A DNA stretch of 64,000 nt, taken from positions 94,579 through 158,578 of the forward strand of contig MU266366.1 in the NCBI GenBank assembly GCA_021014945.1, given 5' to 3'. Position numbers and translations under genes: made by a program. This DNA is from Leucogyrophana mollusca (Eukaryota > Basidiomycota > Agaricomycetes > Boletales). This document shows positions 22,895-34,452 of the stretch, piece after piece; the stretch's first letter is position 1, and every line of letters starts with the position of its first letter. The notes under the pieces were generated by a model that saw nothing but the letters and a program-made list of their open reading frames with translations, had not been told where the DNA came from and did not search any database.

Positions 22895-24543
22895 ATGAGT
22901 GCGCAGATCAAATCTTCTGACGACTCAATTCCTCAGGACTGTCCCTATGCATGGTCTCAGGAGTCTAGCATTAGCTTAGAGGTTTTTTTGGCCAAGGTGG
23001 CAGTTTTTGCAGCAGCTATAACGGAGGAGGCAGCTGACCGTCTCCCAAGTACAATCCCTCTATGGTGCAGAATGACGGGACTAAACCCGTAAGGCATCAG
23101 TCAACTTGCAGAGGTACTAAAACCTGACTTGGCCAACGTACAAGTGGATTTGGGTTCGAGGCAAGGATTCTCCGGAAGCCGAAGAGGCTGAAATGGTCGC
23201 TGCCATCAACGAAGCCTCTTCGCAGCGTAAGTGCCTTCATGCGTGAATGACCTAAAACTGATGCCAGTGCAGTGAAGGAAGTGTCAGAACGCGTCGAAGC
23301 CATAAAGGTACATCAAAGTGGAAACTCTACAGGTTCGTGGTTCTAACTAGTTCTCACTCGTTGTAGAACGATGCCGCTATTCCGATGCGGTCCAACAAGA
23401 AGACAGGTGCGAAAAGCAAAAAGGAGGTTCGAGAGCAGGTGAGTATAAGTCGTCACCATATGCAGCATGCTCTACTCAGACTGCTCGAGATAGGTACAGG
23501 CAGAGGCAGCCGAGAAGTTGAAAGAAATATCAATAAAGCATGGCTATGTGTGGGGAAAGTGGTTAGTATATTTCGCAACGCTCTCTCGACGCCTTCTCCT
23601 ATTGAACTTGGCTTCTTAATCCAGGTTGATATTTGCACCTCCAGATAGAGTGCATTCGATATGGACTAGCATTGCCAGTCAGTTTCCGTACTGTCATGCA
23701 TTTATTTAGACTTCAGCTTATCCTTGGCCCAGCTTCCCTCGTATCTGGCCCTCTTGCATCGACCTCGGCATTCCTCACTAAAGTATCAACGTCTCCCGAA
23801 AGCGAGACCTCGAGTTATCAGCATGTAATATGTCTTTATCTTCCCGACGTATACGATAAGGAGTCTGTAACCAAGGTCAGCTTTGCTCTCGCGAAATGCA
23901 TCCATTTCTGGTCTCACATCTATCAGGTCATGAAGGTCCTATTGAGGAATCATGGGGTCAACCTGAGCGGAGTGAAGTCAGACTTGTACACTGCAATCGG
24001 TAAGTTCCTTCTAATGCGGTTTATCGTCTCGGAAGCCTATTACCCCCAAATCATGTAGGTCTTGACAGCAAGCACCCCAGCGGAATTCCGTCTACCGTGA
24101 GTCCATACCTTACCTTATTCTGTGCCCAATAGCCACGATTGTTCCCAGATTTGGAGAAACACCACACTCCTCAAGGATGTCGAGATTAAAGTGAGTTTCA
24201 AGCTTGCGTGGATGAACTGATTTATTTAATAACATCGGAACAGGAGCTCAAAGATGCTTATTTTGCCGATCTCTCCAGCGCAAAGGCTGCAGGCGCGGCG
24301 CCCAAAACAGAGGAAAAGGAAGGATCCGCAGAAAAGTCCAAACGAAAGCCTGTGTTGAAGAAGAAGGCGGTTGCAGATGATCCCTTCAGATCTGATGATG
24401 ACGATGACCAAGCGAAAGAAGCTGAGCGGAAGCAGCAAGTAAAAGACAGAAAAGCATCTATGAAACCGATCAAGAGGGCTCAAGAAAGCGACAGTGAAGA
24501 GGATGAGAAGCCGAAAGCAAAGAAGAGAAAGGCCGTGCGGTAA
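22895..24543 (+). CDS. DUF1917/UPF0696 family protein (C11orf68-like)
   Basis: Twelve exons join in phase: 22895-22996, 23050-23088, 23145-23226, 23273-23307, 23367-23438, 23494-23571 (donor at 23562, so the exon ends 23561), 23625-23677, 23733-23875, 23927-23999, 24059-24096, 24149-24190 and 24244-24543; 348 aa in all. Hallmarks of the eIF4E-like DUF1917 fold are NDGTKPWIWVRG, GYVWGKWLIFAPPDRVHSIW and the later strand HVICLYLPDVYD. The C-terminal about 90 residues form a Lys/Glu/Asp/Ser-rich tail with KRKPVLKKK, DSEEDEKPK and KKRK, resembling a nuclear localisation and phosphorylation region. The biochemical role of the family is not established; relatives occur across fungi and animals. Most introns are 46-63 nt (the longest 85 nt). 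Confidence 0.85.
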
Positions 24544-25367
24544 CCAGTGCACCCTAATATCCGCTGCCCTCTGTACTCACCTGGATTCCTCACTTCATAC
24601 TATAATTCATCAATCGAGGCACCTCTGCTAAAACGTTAACAGAGGTAAGAATAGCGAGTCCATCGCCGTCAATGTCATCTTGGGTCAATGAGTCCACCAC
24701 CGCAAAATCACCCGTTCTTCACGGGAGAGTCGAGTCATGTTGGTGCGCGCCCTTAAGCTCTGATATACCTTTTAACCAGACTTTGGCCTTCCACGTGTCA
24801 GGGTACTCATTCGACGGGAGATTAACAATTTCTACAAAGTTCTATCTTCCATAATCGCACGGAGAGCAAGCTGATACGAATGCCATCCGAAAGAGGAAAC
24901 TTCCTGGCGTATTGGGCGCTAGGGTGCTGAGAACGATTGGAGGTGTGTCCGACCTCCAAGCATCTGGTGTGATCCTACAGTGCCCTGATACTCTAGGTGC
25001 AAGTGCCAAGGGAGTGGACTGGGGATTTGTTTGTGCATCTCATAACACAACGCGTTTCCTAAAGCAAGCAATCCAATTGGTGCCCATTAACTCGAGGCTC
25101 TAGTTCAGCCACTGTCACGGTGGTCACCAGGACCACAATCATGGCTTCATGTCCGTTTTTATCAAGCTCATAAGGCGGCCATGTCAGCTCTAAACTTTCA
25201 TAGTGCTCGATTTGCCACCGTGACTGGTGCTCCGCAGATCATTTTCCCCGCTTCGTGCCATCATTGGATCACGATACTCTTGCCCGGGGCACTCTTATAT
25301 AACCTCCAGTCTGGTTAAAACGCCCTACAATATAGACGCCCCTTCTGGCAGTTTGTGTATCACCCCA
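24544..25367. other. Intergenic interval, nothing supported
   Basis: No gene is recognised. The open frame that runs into the next gene extends upstream to about 25227, but only through a GTG codon; the first ATG in that frame is at 25368. Confidence 0.4.
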
Positions 25368-26231
25368 ATGGACGACAGATTGCTGCCCTGGAAATCCTGG
25401 AGCGCCTCCTTCAACTATCAACCCGCGCAGAAGAAGATATGTAGTTTGCTCAACAAGCTCAATACTTCGAATTTTGATTCCGTGGCGTCACAAATCACCC
25501 ACTGGACCACTTCCTGTGGACGATGTGGAGATGCCGCTGCCCTGCACGCTATCGCCTGTACTGTTGTCCGACGGGCTCTCACAGACGATGTCCGGTCTTT
25601 GCTCTACGCGCGCCTCTGCCGGAAAATAGACGACGAGCTCGACAAGGAAGACGAGGATTGGATATGGTGCAATCATACACCAACCCCCTCACACATCCCT
25701 TCATTTGCCCGCATCCTCCACGGCATATGCGTCCGACATGCTATACACAATGACGATATTCGACTCAGCCAACAATTCTTGTTTGAGCCTTTCATTGGAG
25801 ACCTGTTACTTCATGGCGTGCTGTCTCCGAGCGATGTGCAAGAGCTTGTCAATGATCTCTTAGCTGTCGCAGAGCGTGGGGAGGAGCAGGGCGCGATCGC
25901 TCTCAGCAGGATGCTTCGCCGAATAGTTCAGAGAGATGAAGCATGGTGCCTGTTCGAACAGCTGGGTGTGTTGGAGGGCATAGAAAGAGTTCTCGAGGAG
26001 GATAGACTAACGCAGAGGGCACGCTACCTCCTGATGGTGGGTTTTCCCGATGCCTTTGTGACCCACGTCTGAGTTTTTTTGGCTCCGCAGGCGGTGATGG
26101 AGTCAATGGACCAGACCCCCATCGACGTCTTCGATTCCGTGGAACAAAGAAACGAGATTTACAATCTTGAAGGTCTAGATGGCTCTGAACCGGAAGACGA
26201 ACGGCTCATGCCTGAGGATCTGGTGCAGTAG
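25368..26231 (+). CDS. MIF4G-domain-like protein
   Basis: Exons 25368-26036 and 26091-26231 give 269 aa from MDDRLLPW. The segment ICSLLNKLNTSNFDSVASQI is typical of the first helices of MIF4G domains (compare eIF4G: LNKLTPEKF). Helical pairs continue through ALHAIACTVVRRAL, FARILHGICVRH and ARYLLMVGFPDAF-type hydrophobic repeats. MIF4G domains bind eIF4A-like helicases, cap-binding partners or RNA. The C-terminal exon (ESMDQTPIDVFDSVEQRNEIYNLEG region) is acidic. The protein is much smaller than eIF4G and lacks other eIF4G motifs, so it is a stand-alone MIF4G-like protein. An upstream exon adding an N-terminus cannot be excluded. Confidence 0.7.
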
Positions 26232-27125
26232 TCCACAGATGATGGATGTACAGATCGGAGAGGTCTAGCCTGAAACGCGCCTCGTTTTTGCAATGAGAAT
26301 GCGGAGCGGATACCCGTGGCGCACACTGTACAACCGGCTGTGTCAGATGGGCGTCAATCCTGCTGGGTCCATCCAATCCTCGAGATTTGTGTGTACGGCA
26401 CAAAAAGTGGTTTGTATAGATCCTACATCTGCCCAGTCAAGTCCTGGTCGGCATTAAAACATTCAATTCTGCCTTGTACCCACGTTTCCTCGTTCTCTCG
26501 TCTGGGTCGCAACGTCAGCGATGCACGAGGGTGCGATTGTTAGGGTTCCTATGAAAGTCATTGGGCTGAGTCGCGCAGAACTTAATGGGGCGCGGATCGT
26601 TGAATTATCTGGCGGTGCATATTTCCCCTTGTTCCTGGCTTCCGATAGGAGACTCGCGTCTTCGCGTACGAATCATCTTTCAGTGGCCAACTTGGGCCCC
26701 ACTGAAACGCACCCAGCATTCGAAGGTGGACAGTTTGAAACATTCATACCTCAGCCAGAGGTTCTCACGTTTCCAGGTCCAGTGCCCCACCAGGATCTAA
26801 TCATACATATCTCAACGGACCCAACCGTAACATTGCCATGACACCAGAGGGTATCATGTTTTCTTGGGTCAGCATAATGAAAGGGTTTAGGACTGGTTGA
26901 ATGCGATTACGCCGTTACTCCAACGCTAGTGGTTCACCGTGAGGAATTCTCGAGGGCAGAAAAAATTGCCTGCGGCGACAACATTGTCTAGCATTATTGA
27001 GGAGCACGGGGCGTAAACAAGAGACTGGTGGTTATTTACGGAGCAACTACGAAATATAGGACGTAAGTGAGAGCAGGATAGCAAGAAGGAAATCAATATA
27101 TGTACGGTTCAGAAACAACTTCAAG
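26232..27125. other. Intergenic interval between converging genes
   Basis: This space lies between a plus-strand and a minus-strand gene. A 106-codon frame at 26521-26841 has no recognisable features. Nothing else is supported. Confidence 0.4.
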
Positions 27126-30100
27126 TTACTCGTCCACAGTATCATTGGTGTCGTTTTTTCGCTTCTTCGTACGCGAACCGTGATTTACTTCCTCGTCGAC
27201 CTCTCGACCCCGCGATCTCTTCGTTCCTCTGTGTTTTTGTTTGGGCTTTCGGCGATTCTTGGTGGGTTCGACCTCATCCGCTGAGCCCTCGCCTTCTTCC
27301 GCCTCCGGCTGGTACGCAGCAGCATCATTGCCCAAGCGTTTACTTCGCCGGCGCTGTATCCCTTGATTGCTTGTAACGGCCTTCTTCTCCATCTTGCTAA
27401 AGGTTGCGACAGCGTCCGTGTCAACTATCGCGCTCTCGCTCGCGTTTGAGCCTCTCCGTCGACGTTTTGTGTTACGAGAGCTACTTTGCTCCTGATCCGT
27501 GGCTTCGCCATCCGAAGAGGAAGATATGGAGTGTGAATCTGTTCGAGATAGGCGAGCTCGTGATCGAGACGATGCAATAGACGTTGACATAGATCCAGCT
27601 GCAGATATCGGGGGTCGCAAAGAAGAAGCAGGTGAACGTCTAGCCGTGGCTGATACAAGGGGTGACCCAGGGATACTTCGTGATATAACAGAGGAACCAT
27701 CGCGGGTTGCCCGCTTAGATCGAGAGGATGATTTCCGGTTCATCTTCTTGTAATGAGACTCTTCTCCGGGCTGAAGGAGGTAGTACACCTCGTTTTCCCG
27801 AAGAAGGTCGACGCCGACTAGCTGCCGTAAGACGCCAATGAGGTAAGAACTGAAGTCCAAAGACTCAATGTTTCCGAGTAAGCGAGAATAATCGTCGTAA
27901 GTAGCTGGGCCATGATCCTGAATTTCTTCATCGTCCATCAAAGTCCCGTCACCAAGGGAACAGCCTGGTACGACGAAGCACACCCTGGGACCACCTTCCT
28001 CCTTGGGGAGGCTGATTTTGTGAAAGCGACAATTGGATCGAGTAACAGGAGAGCTGGACGAGAAGGTGATGTGCTTCGTACTACTGGACGGTGTGGCGAT
28101 AGCAGCCGTCGGGGACTCTGAGCCTTCCGGGGGAAGTTGCGGAGAGGTGAGAACCCTTGCAGCAGGTTGCGATCGGGGGGGTACGGGAGGGGCAAGTGGG
28201 CGATGATGGTGATGGTGATGAATGCCGCCATGAGCATGGAAGATAGGAGGTTGAAGTGGTTGAATAACACTGGAAGATTCACTGGGGGCACTAGACAGTA
28301 CGGAGGACGCCCGAGAACCGTTAGAACCACGCTCGAGGAGTATTTTGGAGGCCGCACTGGCTCCTGAACTTGTTGAACCATAATCGCTGGCATCATCCTT
28401 GACGAAAGTTCTGTGTCGACTGGCAGCGTCGTATCCCTCTTCGTGGTCGTGCACATCTGCCTTCTCCTTTCCTTTGGAACTAGAGTTGCTTCCAGACGTC
28501 GAGGCTCTCTTGGTGCCTGTTGCGGACAACGACCGAGTTAACCGATTCGGTTTGGGGATGGACGACGTCCTCTTGCGTTTCAAGGGCTTTGGTTGTTCGG
28601 TGACGCCAGTGTCGCTGTCTTCCTCTTCTGTAAGTTCATCGAAGTCAACACCGCCTTCTGTGGGCCAGTTGACTGGAATGAGGCGCCCTTCCCGTTTGTG
28701 AGAGACGGGTACGTTGGTGAACGATTGCCTGGCAGAAGGGTCAGAAAAGAGGTGCATAAGGCCAGTGTGGGCTTGCCCAAGCTCACATGCTGTCAACCAG
28801 AGACCCTACTGGTACGTCACCGCCCGGAGGGACTAGTGGGTCATCTTGGGCAGGTTCGGGGGCCATCGTGCTCTCGGTAGCAATGAACTTGAAAGGATCA
28901 TCATCCGGTTGTGGGTTTACGGGAGCCGACTCTTCTGACTGAACTAATGGTTGCTTGGGTGCAGTTGTGTCGATACTTGCCCTACTTGCCTGGTCGTGAC
29001 CTCCATCCTCTGCAGCAATTTCTGCATTCCCCTGGCCTGTGGCTATATCGGCATCGCTGACAGGTTCCGCGTGGTCGACTTTGGCATCAATACTATCAGC
29101 GACTGTGAGCTGAACTTGGCCCTCAGCTTCCGTTTCGGTTCCGGGATGCCCCAGCAGCTCCTGTGATTCGGGTGCTTCGGATGCATCTTCTGCGATTGCA
29201 TGGCCATCCTTGTTGGATACATGCGTTTGAGCACCAAGAATACTGTCGTGACCATCGAACAAGGGATCTTCCACCGATGGCGTCTCTTTTTCCAGGGATG
29301 GCAACACACTGATTTGATCGCGGTCTGGCACTTCATTTCCGCCTGCGTGAGTATCAGGGAATTCTCCTCGTTGATCCTCGCTTGAAGTTTCCTCATCTAT
29401 GGTCGGAGCATCCGCAGCTTCTTCAGCTGGCTGGGCATCCTCAGTCAAAGCGGTTGTCACGCCAGCAACAAGGTCGTCGGCTGACTTTTTCGGGGCCTCT
29501 TCATTTCCAGTTGTTGACGAGGCGACGCTGATGTCTACCGACCCATCGGCTTCACCATTCTGAGGAGTGAACAAACCACTTCCAGGGACATCTGAAACAG
29601 ATGCTCCACGTGATAATGCCTGCAGCATCGAAGCCGGGATGGGTATTGCCACGGGTGTAGGCAATCCCGGCGTGGTATGAGGGCTAAGGACGAGGCGAGG
29701 TGTGCCGGGGACGTTGATGAGGCGAGGAGGGGTTTGCTGTGATGTTCGGGGAGAGACAATAGGGTCGGGTACGGAAGGATCTGCGGACACGGGCATAGGG
29801 TAAGTTGGTAGGCGGGCTGGGGTCGAAGGGCGCTCATGGACGGTAGCGTCAATGACGCCAGAGTGGGCCGTATCGACGTCTTTGGGCAGCGACGATGCGG
29901 CATCGGTTCGGTGACTTTCGAAATCATCTTGTTCAGTCGTATTGCCTCCATCGCCTCGCTGGGGAGACTGAGGATAAACGGTCATTGGTTCCGCCAACGT
30001 GTGTGCATGACCAATGTCCGCAACCGTAACATCAGCCTCATTGACGCCTGGTGGCGCCGTCACTTCTGCAGGCTCCTGCGGAACGGCAATTAACAGAAGG

Positions 30101-32858
30101 TCAGATAAGTTCAACTATTGCGCATACCTCTGATACCCCGGTGAGAGGCTCTACAACTTCGTAGGTGCGATCATATTCTGCGACATCCCCGGCGAAGGAG
30201 ACCACGTCCACATCTTGGCTTGGTTGACGCGTTGAAGGGTCAAGGTCGGTTTGTGCTTCGATCACCGTGTAATGCACCGACTGACGGGTAAGTTCGCTAT
30301 CTACATCGATTTCCAATACAGATACTTCAGGGCTCGAGGCAATAGCTGTCCGGGGCGAGAACAGGGCTTCATCATTTCCCTGCGTCTCGAAATCAGCACC
30401 TTGCGGTGACGGGTCACGCGGCTCTGCAGCTCCTCCGATGACGGACTGCTCTGAGGGGACTTCTGGCGGTGGAACAGCGGAGTCGGCATCTAAGACATCA
30501 GTCGGAACCTCATAAGCCCCAGCGGATAGCTCTGCGGAAGCTGCGGCATGATAGTCAATATTCAAAAGGGTAGGAAACATAGTATAGTATACGCTCGACT
30601 TACCTGGGCTGAAGGGGGCAAGGTCAGTGGAGCCCCCTTCGTAACTAGATGTTACGGATGGGTTAAACTGCGCATCTTGTCCCGAAATGAGGTCGAAGAT
30701 GGTCTGAACAGCCGCGTTGTCGTCGTAATCGAGGGTTGGCTGGTCAGCATCAACCACGAATTCTCCCTGGTGCCCTTCAGGCACATCGTCATACAAAAGC
30801 TCATCTTCCTCCTCTCCAGCATCATCAACCAACGCTGCTTGCCTCTCGTCACCTTCAAGTTCATCGTAGGCGAGGTCACTCGTCCCGAGAGGAATCGGTC
30901 CTTCGTTCTCTGCGTCGCTTACTTCAGCATCATCATCTTCTAAAAACTCATCGATTCCGCCCTGGGATGGTGAAGTTTTCAGATGACCAGCGCGTGTGGC
31001 GACTTTGCCTTGTGGAAATGCGGGTGGCCAGTTCCAATTGAGGTGGTCGGCATCGGATTCCTGGAGTAAGGGTTGGGCAGTGGCAGACGGCGCATCTGTG
31101 GGGGTAACACGAAAAGACATATCCTCTGCAAACTGACCGGCGTCGTCTAAGAACGTGCCAAACGAAGACTGGGTGACGGAGACTTCAATCTACCGGTAAG
31201 TTGCGCCTCAAAGTGTATGGAACTAGCGTGACCCACATTGTTGTTGGTCGATATCTGGCATGCCCCGGTATTCGGCGTCCGCGTAAATGTCATCCAATAT
31301 ATTGTTGAAAATCTCAGCTGCTTCAGTAGCGCCCTCGGCACTTCGACTCGCTCGTTCTTCAGAAGGAGAGGAAGGCGGAGGGCTCGAGTTCGGGAGTTGA
31401 TCGTCATTATCTTCCTCAACATCAACAGTGATAATCTCTGGCTCCGGGCGCCGAGGAGGCACAGGCGGAAAGATAACTTCGGGTGTGGCCCCTGTAAGCT
31501 CAAGCGGGGCAGGAAGTGTTGGGTCGTAGATATCTCCCGCTTCATACGCGTCGTGAACCGGTGTCAGTTGAGAGGGTGAGACAGCTGCGAGCTCGGCGCC
31601 CTCCGCTCTGAAGTCTCCACCGGAGTAGAAATCTTCAGCATAAGTACGCGGTCCTTGCCAAGGATCAGAAAGTTCAACAGGCTGAGAAGGCTCTTCGAGT
31701 GGCGGAAATTCTGTGTAGAATCATCAGTCAATGGTAGTTGCGGATGCCACACAGAATCCCTAAGGACAGAGTTACCTGTATCTTCATCTTCAACATTGGG
31801 TTGGTCTTCGTCCCTGGTATCCAGCTTCACACCTCTGTGCTCGCTTTTTGAGACGTGGCCATCGATGTCATCACTGGCTTGCTGCCGGGACAACATATAG
31901 CCCATCCTACCTCGGTACCTCGCATCGGCCCCGAGGTCGTATTCGTTCGCGTCGTCAGCGTCAGCATCGCCCTCCGTGTCATGGGGTCCGGCAGGTTCGT
32001 CGCGCACGTAAGCTCCCTGGTCATCCTCTTCCTCCCCAGAAGAAAGTTCGACTATTTCTGGCGATTCTTCGCGAGAAGACACCGAGATTGCATCCACGTC
32101 TTCCTCGTAGTCTTCGTGAGTATCGCGTCTCTCGAACTGTCCTTCTTCCCCTTGTTCATAATCATCGTAATCATCATACTCTTCCCTGCCGCCATATTCC
32201 CCTTCTTCTTCCCCTTCGCTGCGCTCTTCCTCCGAGTCGGAAAGTAGCTCGATAGGATTTTGCTGGCCACCGAGGCCGGGCCCTTCTCTAGGGTCACGAG
32301 CTTTTCCTTTGGCTTGTCGACTTCTTATCTCAGCAAATGAGTCTTCAAATTCTTCGTCGCCAAAAGTGGTGTCTGCCACTGGATCCGCATTATTCGTGTC
32401 ACTTTCACCGGGTGCCTCCTCCGCTTCCTCCTGGCCTAACGCCTTCCGTAGAGCACTCGTGATGCCACCAATCCATTGGTCGAATTCGGGTCTCGTGAAT
32501 TTGTCGTAAGGATTATAGATTGGGGGTTTCAGAGACTTCACACTGAAGTCCTTCGCGACGGATGAGGGCGTTGAATGCGGCACAGAAGGATAGGATGTTT
32601 TCCAGCTCGCCGCCATCCTCGATGTACCGTGCTACGGCAGTGATAAGAGGACAGATGAAAGTCGCAAGGCGAAATTACAAGAGATGGATTCAGCTTACAA
32701 TCCGACAACGGGCCACAGCGCGTGTCACGGAGGAAAATGACAAGAGACTTACCCCACGTGGTCAATAAACGACTTGCGATTTCGGAGTCAGCGCCATTGT
32801 TTTGCACTGCCACAGTTTGCTTGGATCTTTTGAACCCGATGCCAGGTTTCGGACTCGT
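27126..32858 (-). CDS. Very large acidic, mostly disordered protein of unknown function (start unresolved)
   Basis: Exons on the minus strand: up to about 32858-32753, then 32631-32544, 32491-31776, 31710-31237, 31182-30604, 30540-30128, 30075-28787 and 28728-27126, all joining in phase to roughly 1750 aa. The N-terminus has a compact helical segment (ARYIEDGGELENILSFC, FDQWIGGITSALRKALG). A long Glu/Asp/Ser-rich region follows (SDSEEERSEGEEEGEYGG), then Ser/Thr/Pro-rich stretches. The C-terminal part has a second ordered segment (RVCFVVPGCSLGDGTLMDDEE, YSRLLGNIESLDFSSYLIGV) and basic clusters (KRRRRGS, RRRSKRLG, GTKRSRGRE) that look like nuclear localisation signals. A nuclear, chromatin- or RNA-associated role is inferred from composition only. 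I do not recognise the family. The initiating ATG lies upstream of KPGIGFKRSKQTV, beyond a stop in that frame, so a further 5' exon is likely. Confidence 0.7.
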
Positions 32859-34452
32859 TCATTGCCAACTTTACCAGACTCATCAACCCCAGCCCTACAA
32901 TCCACAGTTCAACCGTTCAATGGTACGGGCTAGACTTGGTATTGTCTGAATTAGATTGAATAGGCGAAAGTGGACTGGGATGTCTGTCTGACGATGCATC
33001 CGTCTTTGTGGGCCGACGGGGAGAACTCTACTAGAACTCTCCAGCGGATCAGGCATCATGCATCAAGAATCGAGATTCGACAAATGTCTCGAGCCAACCT
33101 GGGAGTGCTAATGCGCAGTCTAGTGCTTCGTCAATTCCGGAACTTCCGTGCAGGTGCTCGCCCCTGCCTGATTCTATACCTCAATCACAGGTCCGAGATG
33201 CCCGTGCTGACCCCGATGCATCTGAATGCCAGGAAGAATCCTCTGCGCCGCTTGCCCCATTAAGGCCTTGACGTCAGACCAGCTTACCCGGGCCGTTGCA
33301 TCAGGCATTCTCAAGCAGTGGATAGAGGTTTCTCTAAATTGGACACTGCTTCTTCAAGCGGAGGGCATATGGACCAGCGGAGGGCATGTCTTGTTGACGA
33401 CTGCCGGGCGGCGTCCGAATCTTCTCGACTCCAGAGCTCATGGAGCCTGGTCTGCCAGTGTTTAAACTAGACATCCAAGCCTTCTTTTTGCTGAGGACGG
33501 AGACGTTACGTCGAGAGAAGCCAGGCACCTGAACCTTTGGAAGACTCATGCGTCGGTCGAAACCTGAAAGCCCGCTTAACCCGGAAGGGGAGACGCATGC
33601 TTCAAACATTCATTTCAACCAATTTCCAGACGTTTCCCCGCGATCTTTCCGATTTCTGTAACGAAACAAGGACTAAAGTCTCAAACCGGTAGTTCCACAA
33701 CGATGGACAGGAAAGAGGACAATCAGCGACGCAGTGGCCGTCAGCTGCTTATTTTCCTCGGGGACTTGCGGTGGCTCTTAGGCTTCAGGACTCGAGGTTC
33801 GAGCTCGACCTTTTCAAAGCGAGTCTTGCAGCACAACACCGTAGGCGTGATCAATGAGTGCGGTGCCAATATGTCGTGTCGTCCAGATGTGGCAATTTCG
33901 GGTTGTGGAGAAAACCACAACAGCCTCAACTTCCCGAGGTTTGTCTAGCGACGGTACGTGTTCTGCCGAGGGGATTTGTTTAGAGAAACATCTATGAACA
34001 GGACTTTACCGCAGCTCTTCGATGCCTCTACGGAATGCCCATATGTAAACCGTCGGAGCCAGCAGGCACACACCAATGTTAGTATTCTTCGAGCCTGAAA
34101 GAAGCTTAGGCCCGATCTCGTTCAACAGTGTCCCCCGACAAGGCCGTGAATCGGATTTTCTGGATTCCTCAAGTGTTCCTCCAAGTGCTGCCCTGCCGCG
34201 GCATGCAGTGCCGAGTGTGCGTGCACTTGGCTGTGACGTGCATACGTGCCTCGCAAGCACCTCGGAAGACCTCCCAGCTACTTTGACCATCACTTCGGAA
34301 GTACTTTGGTACAAATAATATGACAAGATATTCCAATAGCCTTCAATGGTCATTGGCTGGTATATTTCACGCGACCGAGAGCAGAGCACGATGATTCCAA
34401 TCACTCCCATTTTTTGCCCAGCATCCACACAAATACCTTTGTTAGCGGAAAC
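32859..34452. other. Interval without a resolved gene
   Basis: It should include the 5' exon and promoter of the large minus-strand gene. A plus-strand Ser/Pro-rich open stretch at about 33060-33260 and another at about 33580-33690 might be coding, but I could not join them into a gene. A 140-codon minus frame at 34006-34428 is unsupported. Confidence 0.35.

Noticed and set aside
32544..32616. Reading through 32491-32544 without an intron (KSLKPPIYNPYDKF text)
   Set aside because: The frame does not connect to the upstream segment ARYIEDGGELEN; a 52-nt GT-AG intron joins both sides in phase. Some doubt remains because the skipped text looks protein-like.
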